From: Lysobacter sp.
Lineage (GTDB): Bacteria > Pseudomonadota > Gammaproteobacteria > Xanthomonadales > Xanthomonadaceae
Reading direction: 5' to 3'
Length of the DNA stretch: 64,000 nucleotides
Assembly (NCBI GenBank): GCA_011526085.1
Contig: WYBC01000041.1
Coordinates: forward strand, 124,001-188,000
The position numbers were made by a program, and so were the translations under genes. Shown here one piece after another: positions 1 through 7,795 of the stretch. Numbering within the stretch: the first letter of the stretch is position 1; each line of letters opens with the position of its first letter. The notes under the pieces are model-generated. The model was not told where the DNA came from. It saw only the letters and a list, made by a program, of their open reading frames with translations, and did not search any database.

Positions 1-1026
1 GGCGGCGAGGACATTGAACCCGCCCGAAGCCCCCATGGTGTGGCCCAGCGAGCCCTTCGTCGACGTGCACAGCGGGGACTTGTCGCCGAAGACGATCTTC
101 GCGACCGCGGCCTCGGTCTTGTCGTTCTGTCGCGTACCGGTGCCGTGCCAGAAAATGCCCCGCACATCGGGAGGCTGCAGACCCGCCTGCTGGATCGCGG
201 TCTGCACGACGCTGGCCACGCCGACCGGATTCGGTTCGACCATGTGCGCGGCATCGCAGAAGACGGAGGTACCCGTGATCAGCCCGAGGACATCCTGCGC
301 GGCGATCAGGCCGTCGCGCGTCAACAGCATCGCCACCGCGCCTTCGCCGACGGTCGTCCCGTCGCGCTCGAGATCGTAGGGACGGCATCCGTTCCTGGAC
401 ATCGCGCCGATATTGTTGAAACCCACGGACGCGACCCGCGACAGCGTGTCGATGGCGACCAGCAGTACCGCATCGCTCAGCCCGGCATTGATGCGGTCGG
501 CCGCGTAGGACAGCGCGACGAGACAGGAGGCGCACGCCGCGGACGTGGTCGTTCCCGGCAGCGAGCGGCCCAGGCCCGCATTGACTTCCCTGATCAGGTT
601 GTCGACCACCACGCCTTCCCAGGTGGACATGGCGATCGTGTCGTCGGGAATGCGCGCCTGGCGATGATCGACGACCTCGGACAACGGGCCGGGATCGCCG
701 TGCGAGGTCGCGATCATCAGCGACAGCCTGATCTGCGGGTTGCCATCGATCAGATCGTCCACGGCTTGCCGCATCTGCGTGCCGACGATCTTCGCGAGCA
801 CGCTGGTCCGGCAGTTGAACGGCGGCTGCCCATCGATGCCCGGAAAATCGAGAATCGCGGACAACGGCGGACTGTCGGGCCAGTTGGGAATCAGATCCGC
901 CCCGTTCGAGAAGACCCGCTTGCCTTCCAGCAGCGACTGCCAGCATTCATCCCAGCTGCTGCCGATGTTCGCGATCGCGCAGCAGTGCTTCGAGATGGAA
1001 ATCGGTTTCTTGTATGGCTCTATCAT
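1..1026 (-). CDS. Beta-ketoacyl-ACP synthase (KAS II-like), 3' end cut by window edge
   Basis: Condensing enzyme that elongates an acyl chain on an acyl carrier protein. The frame is open from an ATG at 1026 to the left edge, giving 342 residues; the rest lies outside. The thiolase-fold active site is complete: nucleophile Cys165 in SAACASC, His294 in HGTGT, and Lys324/His329 in KGSLGHT. The start lies 23 bp after the stop of the dehydratase gene, so it is probably co-transcribed with it. The neighbours (ketoreductase, ACP, dehydratase) supply the other steps of a type II cycle. The sequence differs from housekeeping FabF (for instance ISISKHCCAIANIG near the start), which suggests a dedicated pathway such as an aryl polyene or pigment. 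Family assignment is firm; the product is inference. Confidence 0.9.
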   Translation of the reverse strand, partial: MIEPYKKPISISKHCCAIANIGSSWDECWQSLLEGKRVFSNGADLIPNWPDSPPLSAILDFPGIDGQPPFNCRTSVLAKIVGTQMRQAVDDLIDGNPQIRLSLMIATSHGDPGPLSEVVDHRQARIPDDTIAMSTWEGVVVDNLIREVNAGLGRSLPGTTTSAACASCLVALSYAADRINAGLSDAVLLVAIDTLSRVASVGFNNIGAMSRNGCRPYDLERDGTTVGEGAVAMLLTRDGLIAAQDVLGLITGTSVFCDAAHMVEPNPVGVASVVQTAIQQAGLQPPDVRGIFWHGTGTRQNDKTEAAVAKIVFGDKSPLCTSTKGSLGHTMGASGGFNVLAA

Positions 1027-1049
1027 GGCACCGTCCGAATGGGATGGAA

Positions 1050-1535
1050 TCAAAGCGCGCCGGAAACGACTGGCGTATTGATCAGCGCGCCCATGCCCGA
1101 GACCCGGCAGATCAGCCGTTCGCCGGCATGCACGACGCCTTCGTAGATGGTCTTCCCGGCGATGACGTCGCTGACGGTGACTTCGGCGGTGATCGTCTCG
1201 CCGATGAACGCGGGAGACACGAATTCGCCCTTGCAGCGCGCCAGAACGCCGACGCCGCCGGAACCTCGCTTGCCGCCGCTGGACAGCACGTCCAACAGCA
1301 TCGTCGCCTGTCCGACGAATTCGATGTAGAGCACGCCCGGCATGATCGACGGGCCGTCGGCGAGATGCGCCGCCATCATCGGGTCGGCGCCGGAGATCGC
1401 CTTCTGCACGACGATGCGTTTCTTGTCCCAGCTGATCACCCTGTCCAGCAACAACCACGGCGAGCGATACGGCACCAACCGGACGATCTGGTGGTAGTCG
1501 AGCGTCTGCGGATATTCGACTTCGGCGTCCGTCAT
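1050..1535 (-). CDS. FabZ/FabA-like 3-hydroxyacyl-ACP dehydratase
   Basis: A 161-residue single hot-dog domain protein, close to the usual FabZ length. It should dehydrate 3-hydroxyacyl-ACP to the enoyl form. Catalytic residues are recognisable: His57 in AAHLADGPSIMPGVL and Glu72 in YIEFVGQA, matching the His...PxMPGV...E pattern of FabZ, although the usual HFPG is replaced by HLAD. The ATG overlaps the stop of the upstream ACP gene by four bases (ATGA), so the two are translationally coupled. With the ketoreductase and ketosynthase on either side it completes a reductive elongation set. A hydroxymyristoyl-type housekeeping role is less likely because no lpx genes are adjacent. Confidence 0.88.
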   Translation of the reverse strand: MTDAEVEYPQTLDYHQIVRLVPYRSPWLLLDRVISWDKKRIVVQKAISGADPMMAAHLADGPSIMPGVLYIEFVGQATMLLDVLSSGGKRGSGGVGVLARCKGEFVSPAFIGETITAEVTVSDVIAGKTIYEGVVHAGERLICRVSGMGALINTPVVSGAL

Positions 1536-1798
1536 GCGGGCACGCTCTCTTCTTCCTTCGCCCGGATCAGCTCGGCGACGATCTTCCTGAGCTGCTCGCC
1601 GGTCCTGACTTCGGGCATCCTTTCGTCCGGGATGCGCACGTCGAAGCGCTTCTGGACTTCCACGACCAGCGCCACGGCGCCGAGGGAGTCCATCGAATAG
1701 GCTTCGTAGAAATTGGCGTCCAGGGAAAACTCGTCGAGTTCCCGGTCCAGGGCGATTTCCACGATTTCCTTGATTTCACCGATGCTGATGTCAGTCAC
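1532..1798 (-). CDS. Acyl carrier protein
   Basis: An 88-residue acidic protein of ACP size. The phosphopantetheine-attachment serine is in the motif SMDSLGAV (residues 36-43). The GTG at 1798 is chosen as start because a good Shine-Dalgarno sequence (GGTGGA) precedes it and the protein then begins with a normal ACP helix; an open frame continues far upstream but only overlaps the ketoreductase gene. It carries the growing chain for the ketosynthase, ketoreductase and dehydratase encoded around it. Its stop overlaps the dehydratase start. It is divergent from the housekeeping AcpP, consistent with a specialised pathway. Confidence 0.88.
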   Translation of the reverse strand: MTDISIGEIKEIVEIALDRELDEFSLDANFYEAYSMDSLGAVALVVEVQKRFDVRIPDERMPEVRTGEQLRKIVAELIRAKEEESVPA

Positions 1799-1824
1799 GA
1801 TCTTCCACCTTTCCTTGTCAGAGT

Positions 1825-2553
1825 TCAGAGTGCGGTCATGCCGCCGTCGATTTGAAGCGTTTGTCCCGTGATGTAGCGTCCTTCCGATCCGAGCAGGAAA
1901 GCGACCAGACCCGCCACGTCGGACGGCTTTCCGAGGGATCGCAGCGGCGTGCTCTTCAAGAGCCGCTGGACCGCCGGCGCCGGCGTTTCCTCGATCATCC
2001 GGCTTTCGATGACGCCCGGAGACACGACGTTGCAGGTCACGCCGAACCTGCCCAGTTCCACTGCGATCACCCGGCACATCCCTTCCATGCCGGCTTTCGC
2101 GGCGGCGTAGCTGAGCTGTCCGGGATTGCCCTTCGTCGCGGTCACCGAACCGATCAGGACAATCCGGCCATCGCCCGCGACCATCAGGGATTTCGACAAC
2201 GCCCGCACGAAATTGAATGCGCCGGTGAGATTGGTCTGGATCACCGCATTCCACGCGTCGTCGGTGATCAGCGCGATCGATCCGTCCTTGACGATTCCGG
2301 CGCTGTAGACGAGATCGGGCGCGCTTCCGAAATCCTTTTCCACTGCCTGCACCAGACGCACGACATCCGCGCTGTCGCAGACATCGACGCCATACCAGCG
2401 GACGTTCCCGTCATCCGCGGGAACGCGGTCAGAGGGACGGGATCGCGGCGAATGGGTCAGCGCGACGCGACGTCCATCCTGCAGCAGGCGGATCGCGATG
2501 GCTTCGCCGATGTTTCCGCTTGCGCCGACCACCAGGCAGGGTCGTTTCGACAT
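1825..2553 (-). CDS. FabG-like 3-ketoacyl-ACP reductase (SDR family)
   Basis: A 242-residue classical short-chain dehydrogenase. The cofactor-binding motif GASGNIG is at residues 10-16 and the catalytic set is complete: Asn108, Ser136, Tyr149 and Lys153 (YAAAK). The C-terminal end, with ITGQTLQIDGG, is typical of FabG. The start has a strong Shine-Dalgarno sequence (AAGGAG, 6 bp before the ATG). It is the first gene of the set ketoreductase, ACP, dehydratase, ketosynthase, with 26 bp to the ACP start. The gene-free region upstream presumably holds the promoter. It probably reduces the 3-keto group of the chain bound to the neighbouring ACP. Confidence 0.9.
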   Translation of the reverse strand: MSKRPCLVVGASGNIGEAIAIRLLQDGRRVALTHSPRSRPSDRVPADDGNVRWYGVDVCDSADVVRLVQAVEKDFGSAPDLVYSAGIVKDGSIALITDDAWNAVIQTNLTGAFNFVRALSKSLMVAGDGRIVLIGSVTATKGNPGQLSYAAAKAGMEGMCRVIAVELGRFGVTCNVVSPGVIESRMIEETPAPAVQRLLKSTPLRSLGKPSDVAGLVAFLLGSEGRYITGQTLQIDGGMTAL

Positions 2554-3923
2554 TCACTTCTCCTTCGTTCGAAAATTGTTTCCGTTCCTGCGTCGATCGT
2601 TCCGCCACGATTGATGACGAAGACCGCCACGCGATCCCCCATCGACGATCGTTCCCATGGACAGCCGTCGTCGCCGCGACACGCGGGCTCGCATCGCGCG
2701 CGACATCATCGGGACCCGCCCACGACGACACGCGACACCGTCGACCCGGCATCGAAGCCGAGTCGAATCATCGAAATGCAAAACCCCGTCGATTCGCGCG
2801 CGGGCGTGCGAGGCTCACTCCACGCGAACGCGCGTCATTGTCGTTGTCGTGCGTGACAGCGCCGTGTCGTCGGATGCCTGTCCATCCGCAGAGCGATCCG
2901 CCATCCATCGTGCGGTGAATCCTGATGTCCCGTGCGGGATGGACGTGTGCCCCTTCGGCGGGACAAGGACGATGCGATATTCAACTTCTCCATTTCCCCT
3001 GCGCATTCCTTTATTGGCGACGATCCTGGCAGGCATGAGCGCGCAGCCATTCGACGCCGGGTCGAAAAATCACTCGAAATCCATTGCCTTGCAAGATACT
3101 GCGGCGTACTGCACGCGCATTTCGACACGCAGCCGTCGATTCGCGATCTTCGACGGCCGACCGATCATACGGCACACGATGCCGGGCGCACTTTGATCTG
3201 GATCAACGCCGAGAGCTTTGCGGCCCGATGCGTTCGCACCCCGGGCGACCCCCGCAAACATGATGGGGGGCTGCTCCCGACGCACCCATTTCCGTCGCGC
3301 GAACCGCACGCGCCAAGTGCACACATGTATATACGGTCTTATATTTCCCGAGATATCCGCGCTCTGTGCTTTGCAATCATCGGGATGTCGACTCGCTCCG
3401 ACTATAATCACGAAATTGCGCGAATGCAAATCGAAACAATCGTCCTCTTGCGTGCCTCGACAGACGCCGAAGCAGGCACGAATTCGACGCGAAGCCGCTG
3501 CATGCGCAAGGAACAAATTGTTTGCAATCAAGCGCATTGTTCGCGCCGGATCATTCCCGGATTCACCGAAAACAGCCGTCAATCGCACGCCTTTTCGTCT
3601 GTCGACACAAAGCGGTCGCACCACGGGATCGACGACTTTCCGATCGACAACACATGCACTTTGAATCGTCGCCAATGCGCGCGGAAGCTGCGACTCCACT
3701 TCGGGATTGGACGAAAGTACGATCCCTGTGCCATGTCATTTCTTCATGAGGACATGCAGTCCGGCGACATCGACGCATGCCTCCGGAAGTCGATGCCCCA
3801 TCGCGAGCTTCGTTTCGGAACCGTCATTTTCCATACGCATCCGCACGGCCAGCGACGCAAGCGGAGAAACCGTCTCCAACGTGTGACCCGACGCCGATCG
3901 GATCGTTCGTCGCGGCGTGCGCC
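2554..3923. other. Gene-free, lower-GC region upstream of the type II FAS-like set
   Basis: About 1.37 kb without a convincing gene. The middle part (about 3000-3720) is visibly richer in A+T than its surroundings, with runs such as TGTATATACGG near 3326 and a TATAAT near 3402. Open frames here on either strand show no recognisable family and no normal codon pattern. It lies between the convergent end of the FAD protein gene and the first gene of the fatty-acid-like set, so it probably contains that set's promoter and possibly decayed sequence. No transcription-factor site could be assigned with confidence. Confidence 0.6.
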
Positions 3924-5141
3924 TTATGCGACCGAACCGGCCGCGTGTCCCGAAGCCCAGGCCCACTGGAAGTTGTAACCGCCGAGCCAACCGGTGACGT
4001 CGACGACTTCGCCGATGAAGTACAGACCGGAGACGCGTTTCGACTGCATGGTCGACGAGGACAACTCGTCGGTGTCGACGCCGCCGAGGGTGACTTCGGC
4101 GGTGCGGTAGCCTTCGGTGCCGCTGGCGACCAGCGGAAAGCGCTGCAGCTGCGCGGCGATGGTGCGCAATTCGGGATCGTTGAACTGGCGCATCGGGCGA
4201 CTGGGAAACCACAGGTCGCACAGCCGCTCGGCGAAGCGCTTCGGAAACAGGTCGCCGAGCATGGTGCGCAGTTCCGCCGCCGGGCGACGCGCGCGCAACG
4301 CCTTCAGCTGTTCGAACGCATCGCCCTGCGGCAACAGGTCGAGATGCAGCGCATCGCCGACGTTCCAGTACGACGAGATCTGCAGGATCGCCGGACCGCT
4401 GACGCCGCGATGGGTGATCAGCATGGAATTGCTGAAACGGCGTCCGTTGCATTCCGCGGTGACCGGAAACGCGACGCCGCTGAGATCGGCCAGCCGTTCC
4501 TGGTGTTTGCCGGTCAGGGTCAACGGCACCAGGCCGGCGCGGGTCGGCAGAACGGCGTGGCCGAAGCTGCGCGCGAGTTCGTAGCCGAAGCCGGTGGCGC
4601 CCATGCTCGGAATCGACAGCCCGCCGGTGGCCACCACCAGCGACGCCGCCTGCAGCGTGCCCTGCGTGGTGCGCACGCGGAAGCCCTCGTCGATCTTCTC
4701 CACGGCCTCGACGCTGCACCCGGTGTCGATGCGCACGCCGGCGTCGGCGCATTCGTCGAGCAGCATCTTCACGATCAACTTCGACGAGTCGTCGCAGAAC
4801 AGCTGGCCGAGTTCCTTTTCGTGATACGCGATGCCGTGGCGCTCGACCAGATCGATGAAGTGCTGCGGGGTGAACCGCGCCAGCGCCGATTTGCAGAAAT
4901 GCGGGTTGCGCGAAATGAAATTGGCGGCGGTGGTACCGGTGTTGGTGAAATTGCAGCGACCGCCGCCGGACATCAGGATCTTCTTGCCGCAGCGGTTGGC
5001 GTGCTCGATCACGCGCACGCGGCGTCCGCGCAGACCCGCGACCCGGGCGCACATCAGGCCCGCGGCGCCGCCGCCGATGACGACGACATCGACCCGGGTA
5101 TCGGTGCGGGCATCCGTCGATGGGGATTGCGCGGGAGGCAT
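3924..5141 (-). CDS. HI0933/BaiN-family NAD(P)/FAD-dependent oxidoreductase
   Basis: A flavoprotein of the HI0933 family, about 405 residues from the ATG at 5141, the usual length. The Rossmann FAD motif VVVIGGGAAGLM is at residues 19-30, followed by the family signature GKKILMSGGGRCNFTN and a C-terminal FAD motif near GLYFIGEVVDVTGWLGGYNFQWA. An earlier in-frame start would add about 70 low-complexity residues before the FAD motif and reach into the start of the divergent neighbour, so the shorter form is preferred. The physiological substrate of most family members is unknown; the name BaiN refers to a bile-acid enzyme and should not be read as function here. It is divergent from the next FAD protein, 100 bp away. 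Confidence 0.88.
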   Translation of the reverse strand: MPPAQSPSTDARTDTRVDVVVIGGGAAGLMCARVAGLRGRRVRVIEHANRCGKKILMSGGGRCNFTNTGTTAANFISRNPHFCKSALARFTPQHFIDLVERHGIAYHEKELGQLFCDDSSKLIVKMLLDECADAGVRIDTGCSVEAVEKIDEGFRVRTTQGTLQAASLVVATGGLSIPSMGATGFGYELARSFGHAVLPTRAGLVPLTLTGKHQERLADLSGVAFPVTAECNGRRFSNSMLITHRGVSGPAILQISSYWNVGDALHLDLLPQGDAFEQLKALRARRPAAELRTMLGDLFPKRFAERLCDLWFPSRPMRQFNDPELRTIAAQLQRFPLVASGTEGYRTAEVTLGGVDTDELSSSTMQSKRVSGLYFIGEVVDVTGWLGGYNFQWAWASGHAAGSVA

Positions 5142-5241
5142 GGGGCTCGGGCGGGTGGCGGCCGGCCATTGTAGGCGGCGCCGCTTGCGCCCGCCCGCGA
5201 CCTCGCCGAGCATGTGCGGTCTTCCCGATCCGAGCCCGCGG

Positions 5242-6846
5242 ATGCTGCGCCTGACCGAACTGAAACTGCCGCTGGACCACCCCGAGGCCGATCTGCCGAA
5301 GGCGATCGCGCAGCGGCTGGGGGTGGATGCGGACGACATCGCCGGGTTCACGGTGCACAAGCGCAGTTACGACGCGCGCAAACGCGGCGTCATCACCCTG
5401 ATCTATACGGTCGACGTCGCCCTGCGCGACGCGGCCGAGCCGGCGGTCATGGCCCGCGCCATCGCCCATGTCGCGCCCAGCCCGGACATGCGCTACCGCT
5501 TCGTCGCCCGGGCGCCGGCCACGCTGTCGTCGCGCCCGGTGGTGATCGGTTTCGGCCCCTGCGGGCTGTTCGCCGCCCTGATCCTGGCGCAGATGGGCTT
5601 CCGCCCGATCGTGCTGGAACGCGGCAGGGCGGTGCGCGAGCGCACCCGCGACACCTGGGGCCTGTGGCGCGGCAGCGTGCTGGATCCGGAATCGAACGTG
5701 CAGTTCGGCGAAGGCGGCGCCGGCACCTTCTCCGACGGCAAGCTGTGGAGCCAGATCAAGGATCCGCTGCACTACGGCCGCAAGGTGCTGGAGGAATTCG
5801 TGCAGGCCGGCGCGCCGGAGGAAATCCTGTACGTCAGCAAGCCGCACATCGGCACCTTCCGCCTGGTGAGCATGATCGAGAAGATGCGCGGCACGATCGA
5901 GTCGCTGGGCGGCGAGATCCGCTTCGGCGCGCGGGTCGAAGACGTGCGCATCGTCGATGGCCGCCTGCGCGGGCTGGTGCTGGCCGATGGCGAGGAGCTG
6001 CCGTGCGAGCATGTCGTGCTCGCCATCGGCCACAGCGCCCGCGACACCTTCCGCATGCTGCACGCGCGCGGCGTGCACATCGAGGCCAAGCCCTTCTCGA
6101 TCGGTTTCCGCATCGAGCATCCGCAGTCGCTGATCGACCAGGCGCGCTTCGGCCCCTTCGCGGGCCATCCGCTGCTCGGCGCGGCGGACTACCGCCTCGT
6201 GCATCACGCCGGCAACGGCCGCGGCGTCTACAGTTTCTGCATGTGCCCCGGCGGCACGGTGGTCGCGGCGACCTCGGAACCGGGCCAGGTCGTCACCAAC
6301 GGCATGAGCCAGTATTCGCGCAACGAACGCAACGCCAATGCGGGTCTGGTGGTCGGCATCAGCCCGGCGGACTATCCGGGCGGGCCGCTGGCCGGGCTCG
6401 ATTTCCAGCGCGCGCTCGAACGCCATGCGTTCGAACTGGGCGGCGGCGACTACTGGGCACCGGGGCAACGGGTCGGCGATTTCCTGCGCGGCCGGCCGTC
6501 GAAGGATTTCGGCGAGGTATCACCATCGTACAAGCCCGGCGTGCGTCCCGGCGATCTGTCCACCGCCCTGCCCGACTACGCCATCGCCGCGATCCGCGAA
6601 GCGATTCCCGCGCTGGATCGCCAGCTGAAGGGCTTCGCGATGCACGACGCGGTGCTGACCGGCGTCGAGACGCGCACGTCCTCGCCGATCCGCATCACCC
6701 GCGGCGCCGATTACCAGAGCGTCAACACCCGCGGCCTGTATCCGGCCGGCGAAGGCGCGAGCTACGCGGGCGGCATCTATTCCGCGGCGATCGACGGCAT
6801 CGAAGTGGCGCAGGCGGTGGCGCTGGCGATGACCGGCAAGACCTGA
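5242..6846 (+). CDS. FAD-dependent dehydrogenase, COG2509-type
   Basis: A 534-residue flavoprotein. After an N-terminal domain of about 95 residues comes the FAD-binding motif VVIGFGPCGLFAAL, then QFGEGGAGTFSDGKL and, near the C-terminus, YPAGEGASYAGGI, which are hallmarks of the COG2509 group of uncharacterised FAD dehydrogenases. The ATG at 5242 begins MLRLTELKLPL, typical of the family; an ATG at 5212 is also in frame. It is transcribed divergently from the HI0933-type flavoprotein, with the two starts about 100 bp apart. The reaction is unknown. A palindromic repeat begins just after its stop codon and probably closes the transcript. Confidence 0.85.
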   Translation: MLRLTELKLPLDHPEADLPKAIAQRLGVDADDIAGFTVHKRSYDARKRGVITLIYTVDVALRDAAEPAVMARAIAHVAPSPDMRYRFVARAPATLSSRPVVIGFGPCGLFAALILAQMGFRPIVLERGRAVRERTRDTWGLWRGSVLDPESNVQFGEGGAGTFSDGKLWSQIKDPLHYGRKVLEEFVQAGAPEEILYVSKPHIGTFRLVSMIEKMRGTIESLGGEIRFGARVEDVRIVDGRLRGLVLADGEELPCEHVVLAIGHSARDTFRMLHARGVHIEAKPFSIGFRIEHPQSLIDQARFGPFAGHPLLGAADYRLVHHAGNGRGVYSFCMCPGGTVVAATSEPGQVVTNGMSQYSRNERNANAGLVVGISPADYPGGPLAGLDFQRALERHAFELGGGDYWAPGQRVGDFLRGRPSKDFGEVSPSYKPGVRPGDLSTALPDYAIAAIREAIPALDRQLKGFAMHDAVLTGVETRTSSPIRITRGADYQSVNTRGLYPAGEGASYAGGIYSAAIDGIEVAQAVALAMTGKT

Positions 6847-6848
6847 AC

Positions 6849-6938
6849 CCGGTAGAGCGGCCTTCAGGCCGCTGCCCTCTCCAAAAAGCAGCGGTCTGGT
6901 TTTCAACAGTCGAATGACTGATCAGGCCGCTCTACCGG
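6849..6938. repeat. REPIN-like palindromic repeat, copy A of family 1
   Basis: A 90-bp element whose ends are inverted: it opens CCGGTAGAGCGGCCT and closes AGGCCGCTCTACCGG. The interior carries TTTTCAACAGTCGAATGACTG, which recurs almost unchanged in the copy at 46940. A shorter copy lies at 26457. The element sits between two convergent genes and overlaps the last seven bases of the exonuclease gene, supplying its TAG stop. It can fold into a long hairpin and may act as a bidirectional terminator. Confidence 0.85.
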
Positions 6939-7795
6939 TCATTTCCCGGAATGCCCTCGCCCGCCAGCGTCGCGAGCAACACCGACAACGACACCAGATC
7001 CTGACGGTTGTGATCCGCCACGCGCCGCAGATTGCGCGCCGAACCGCCGCGCAGATAACCGAGCCACGCCGCGGGCGCTTCGCTGCCGGGAAGATCGTCT
7101 TCGCGGACGATGCCGAGCGCGCGGCGTTCGATGGTGGCGAGACGGCAGTTCTCCCAGCGTCCGCGCCAGCGGCGGCGGGTCGGATACAACAGGTCGACAT
7201 GGTCGCGGCCGGCCAGCGGATTCGTCATCCGCGCGAGGCGATAGCGCGTCGCCAGCAGCGGCGCGTCGTAGCTCTTGCCGTTGTAGCTGACGAGCACGGC
7301 GTCCGGCGACACCACCCCGGCGAAGGCCGCGAGCAGATCGCGTTCCGCCGAGAGCGTGGTGATCAGCCATTGCCGCAGATGCAGGCCGGCGGCGCACCAC
7401 TGCGCGGCGCCGATCATGAAGGCGCGGGTGCCGGTGCCGCCGGCGAGGCCGGTGGTCTCGGTATCGAAGAACAGCAGATCGCTTGTCGCGATTGGCGCGT
7501 CGCGGCGATCGAACGCGGCGCAGAAGGCGTGCGGCACGGGCTCGCGCGGCAGCCAGGTTTCGATCAGGCGCAGGCCCGGCGCGATGTCCTCGCCCGGCAA
7601 CGTGCGATCCGCGGCGACGTGCGCCTGCGCCGCGCGTTCGGGCGCACGCACGCGCAAGAGGCGGCGCAGATCGTCGACGGTCTGCGCCGCGGGTCGTACC
7701 GGCATCGATGTCGCCGCCGGCAACGCCGCAGGCGACGCGGCGCCCTGCCCGGCCTGTCGACGCAGCGTGCGCAGGCGTTCGATGGCGAGGGTCAT
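6932..7795 (-). CDS. YprB/MrfB-like 3'-5' exonuclease (DEDD, RNase H-like)
   Basis: A 287-residue predicted exonuclease. The DEDD catalytic pattern is visible: Asp111 and Glu113 in FFDTETTGL, Asp177 in YNGKSYDAP and the His262/Asp266 pair in DHNRQDL. The first 100 residues are less conserved. Its ATG overlaps the stop of the helicase gene by four bases, so both proteins are made from one transcript. In Bacillus subtilis the corresponding pair YprA/YprB (MrfA/MrfB) acts in excision repair of mitomycin C damage; a similar role here is inferred from domain content and pairing. The stop codon lies inside the end of a palindromic repeat, so the last residues may have been set by that insertion. 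Confidence 0.85.
   Translation of the reverse strand: MTLAIERLRTLRRQAGQGAASPAALPAATSMPVRPAAQTVDDLRRLLRVRAPERAAQAHVAADRTLPGEDIAPGLRLIETWLPREPVPHAFCAAFDRRDAPIATSDLLFFDTETTGLAGGTGTRAFMIGAAQWCAAGLHLRQWLITTLSAERDLLAAFAGVVSPDAVLVSYNGKSYDAPLLATRYRLARMTNPLAGRDHVDLLYPTRRRWRGRWENCRLATIERRALGIVREDDLPGSEAPAAWLGYLRGGSARNLRRVADHNRQDLVSLSVLLATLAGEGIPGNDR

Noticed and set aside
3396-3410. TATAAT near 3402 as a strong promoter
   Set aside because: No acceptable -35 hexamer lies 16-18 bases upstream and no gene follows on that strand.
2932-3978. A 348-codon plus-strand frame in the gene-free region
   Set aside because: No family resemblance, no ribosome site, and unusual codon use; it runs into the end of the convergent FAD gene.
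3736-6468. A 900-codon minus-strand frame spanning both FAD protein genes
   Set aside because: It crosses two genes with clear motifs in other frames and has low-complexity composition.
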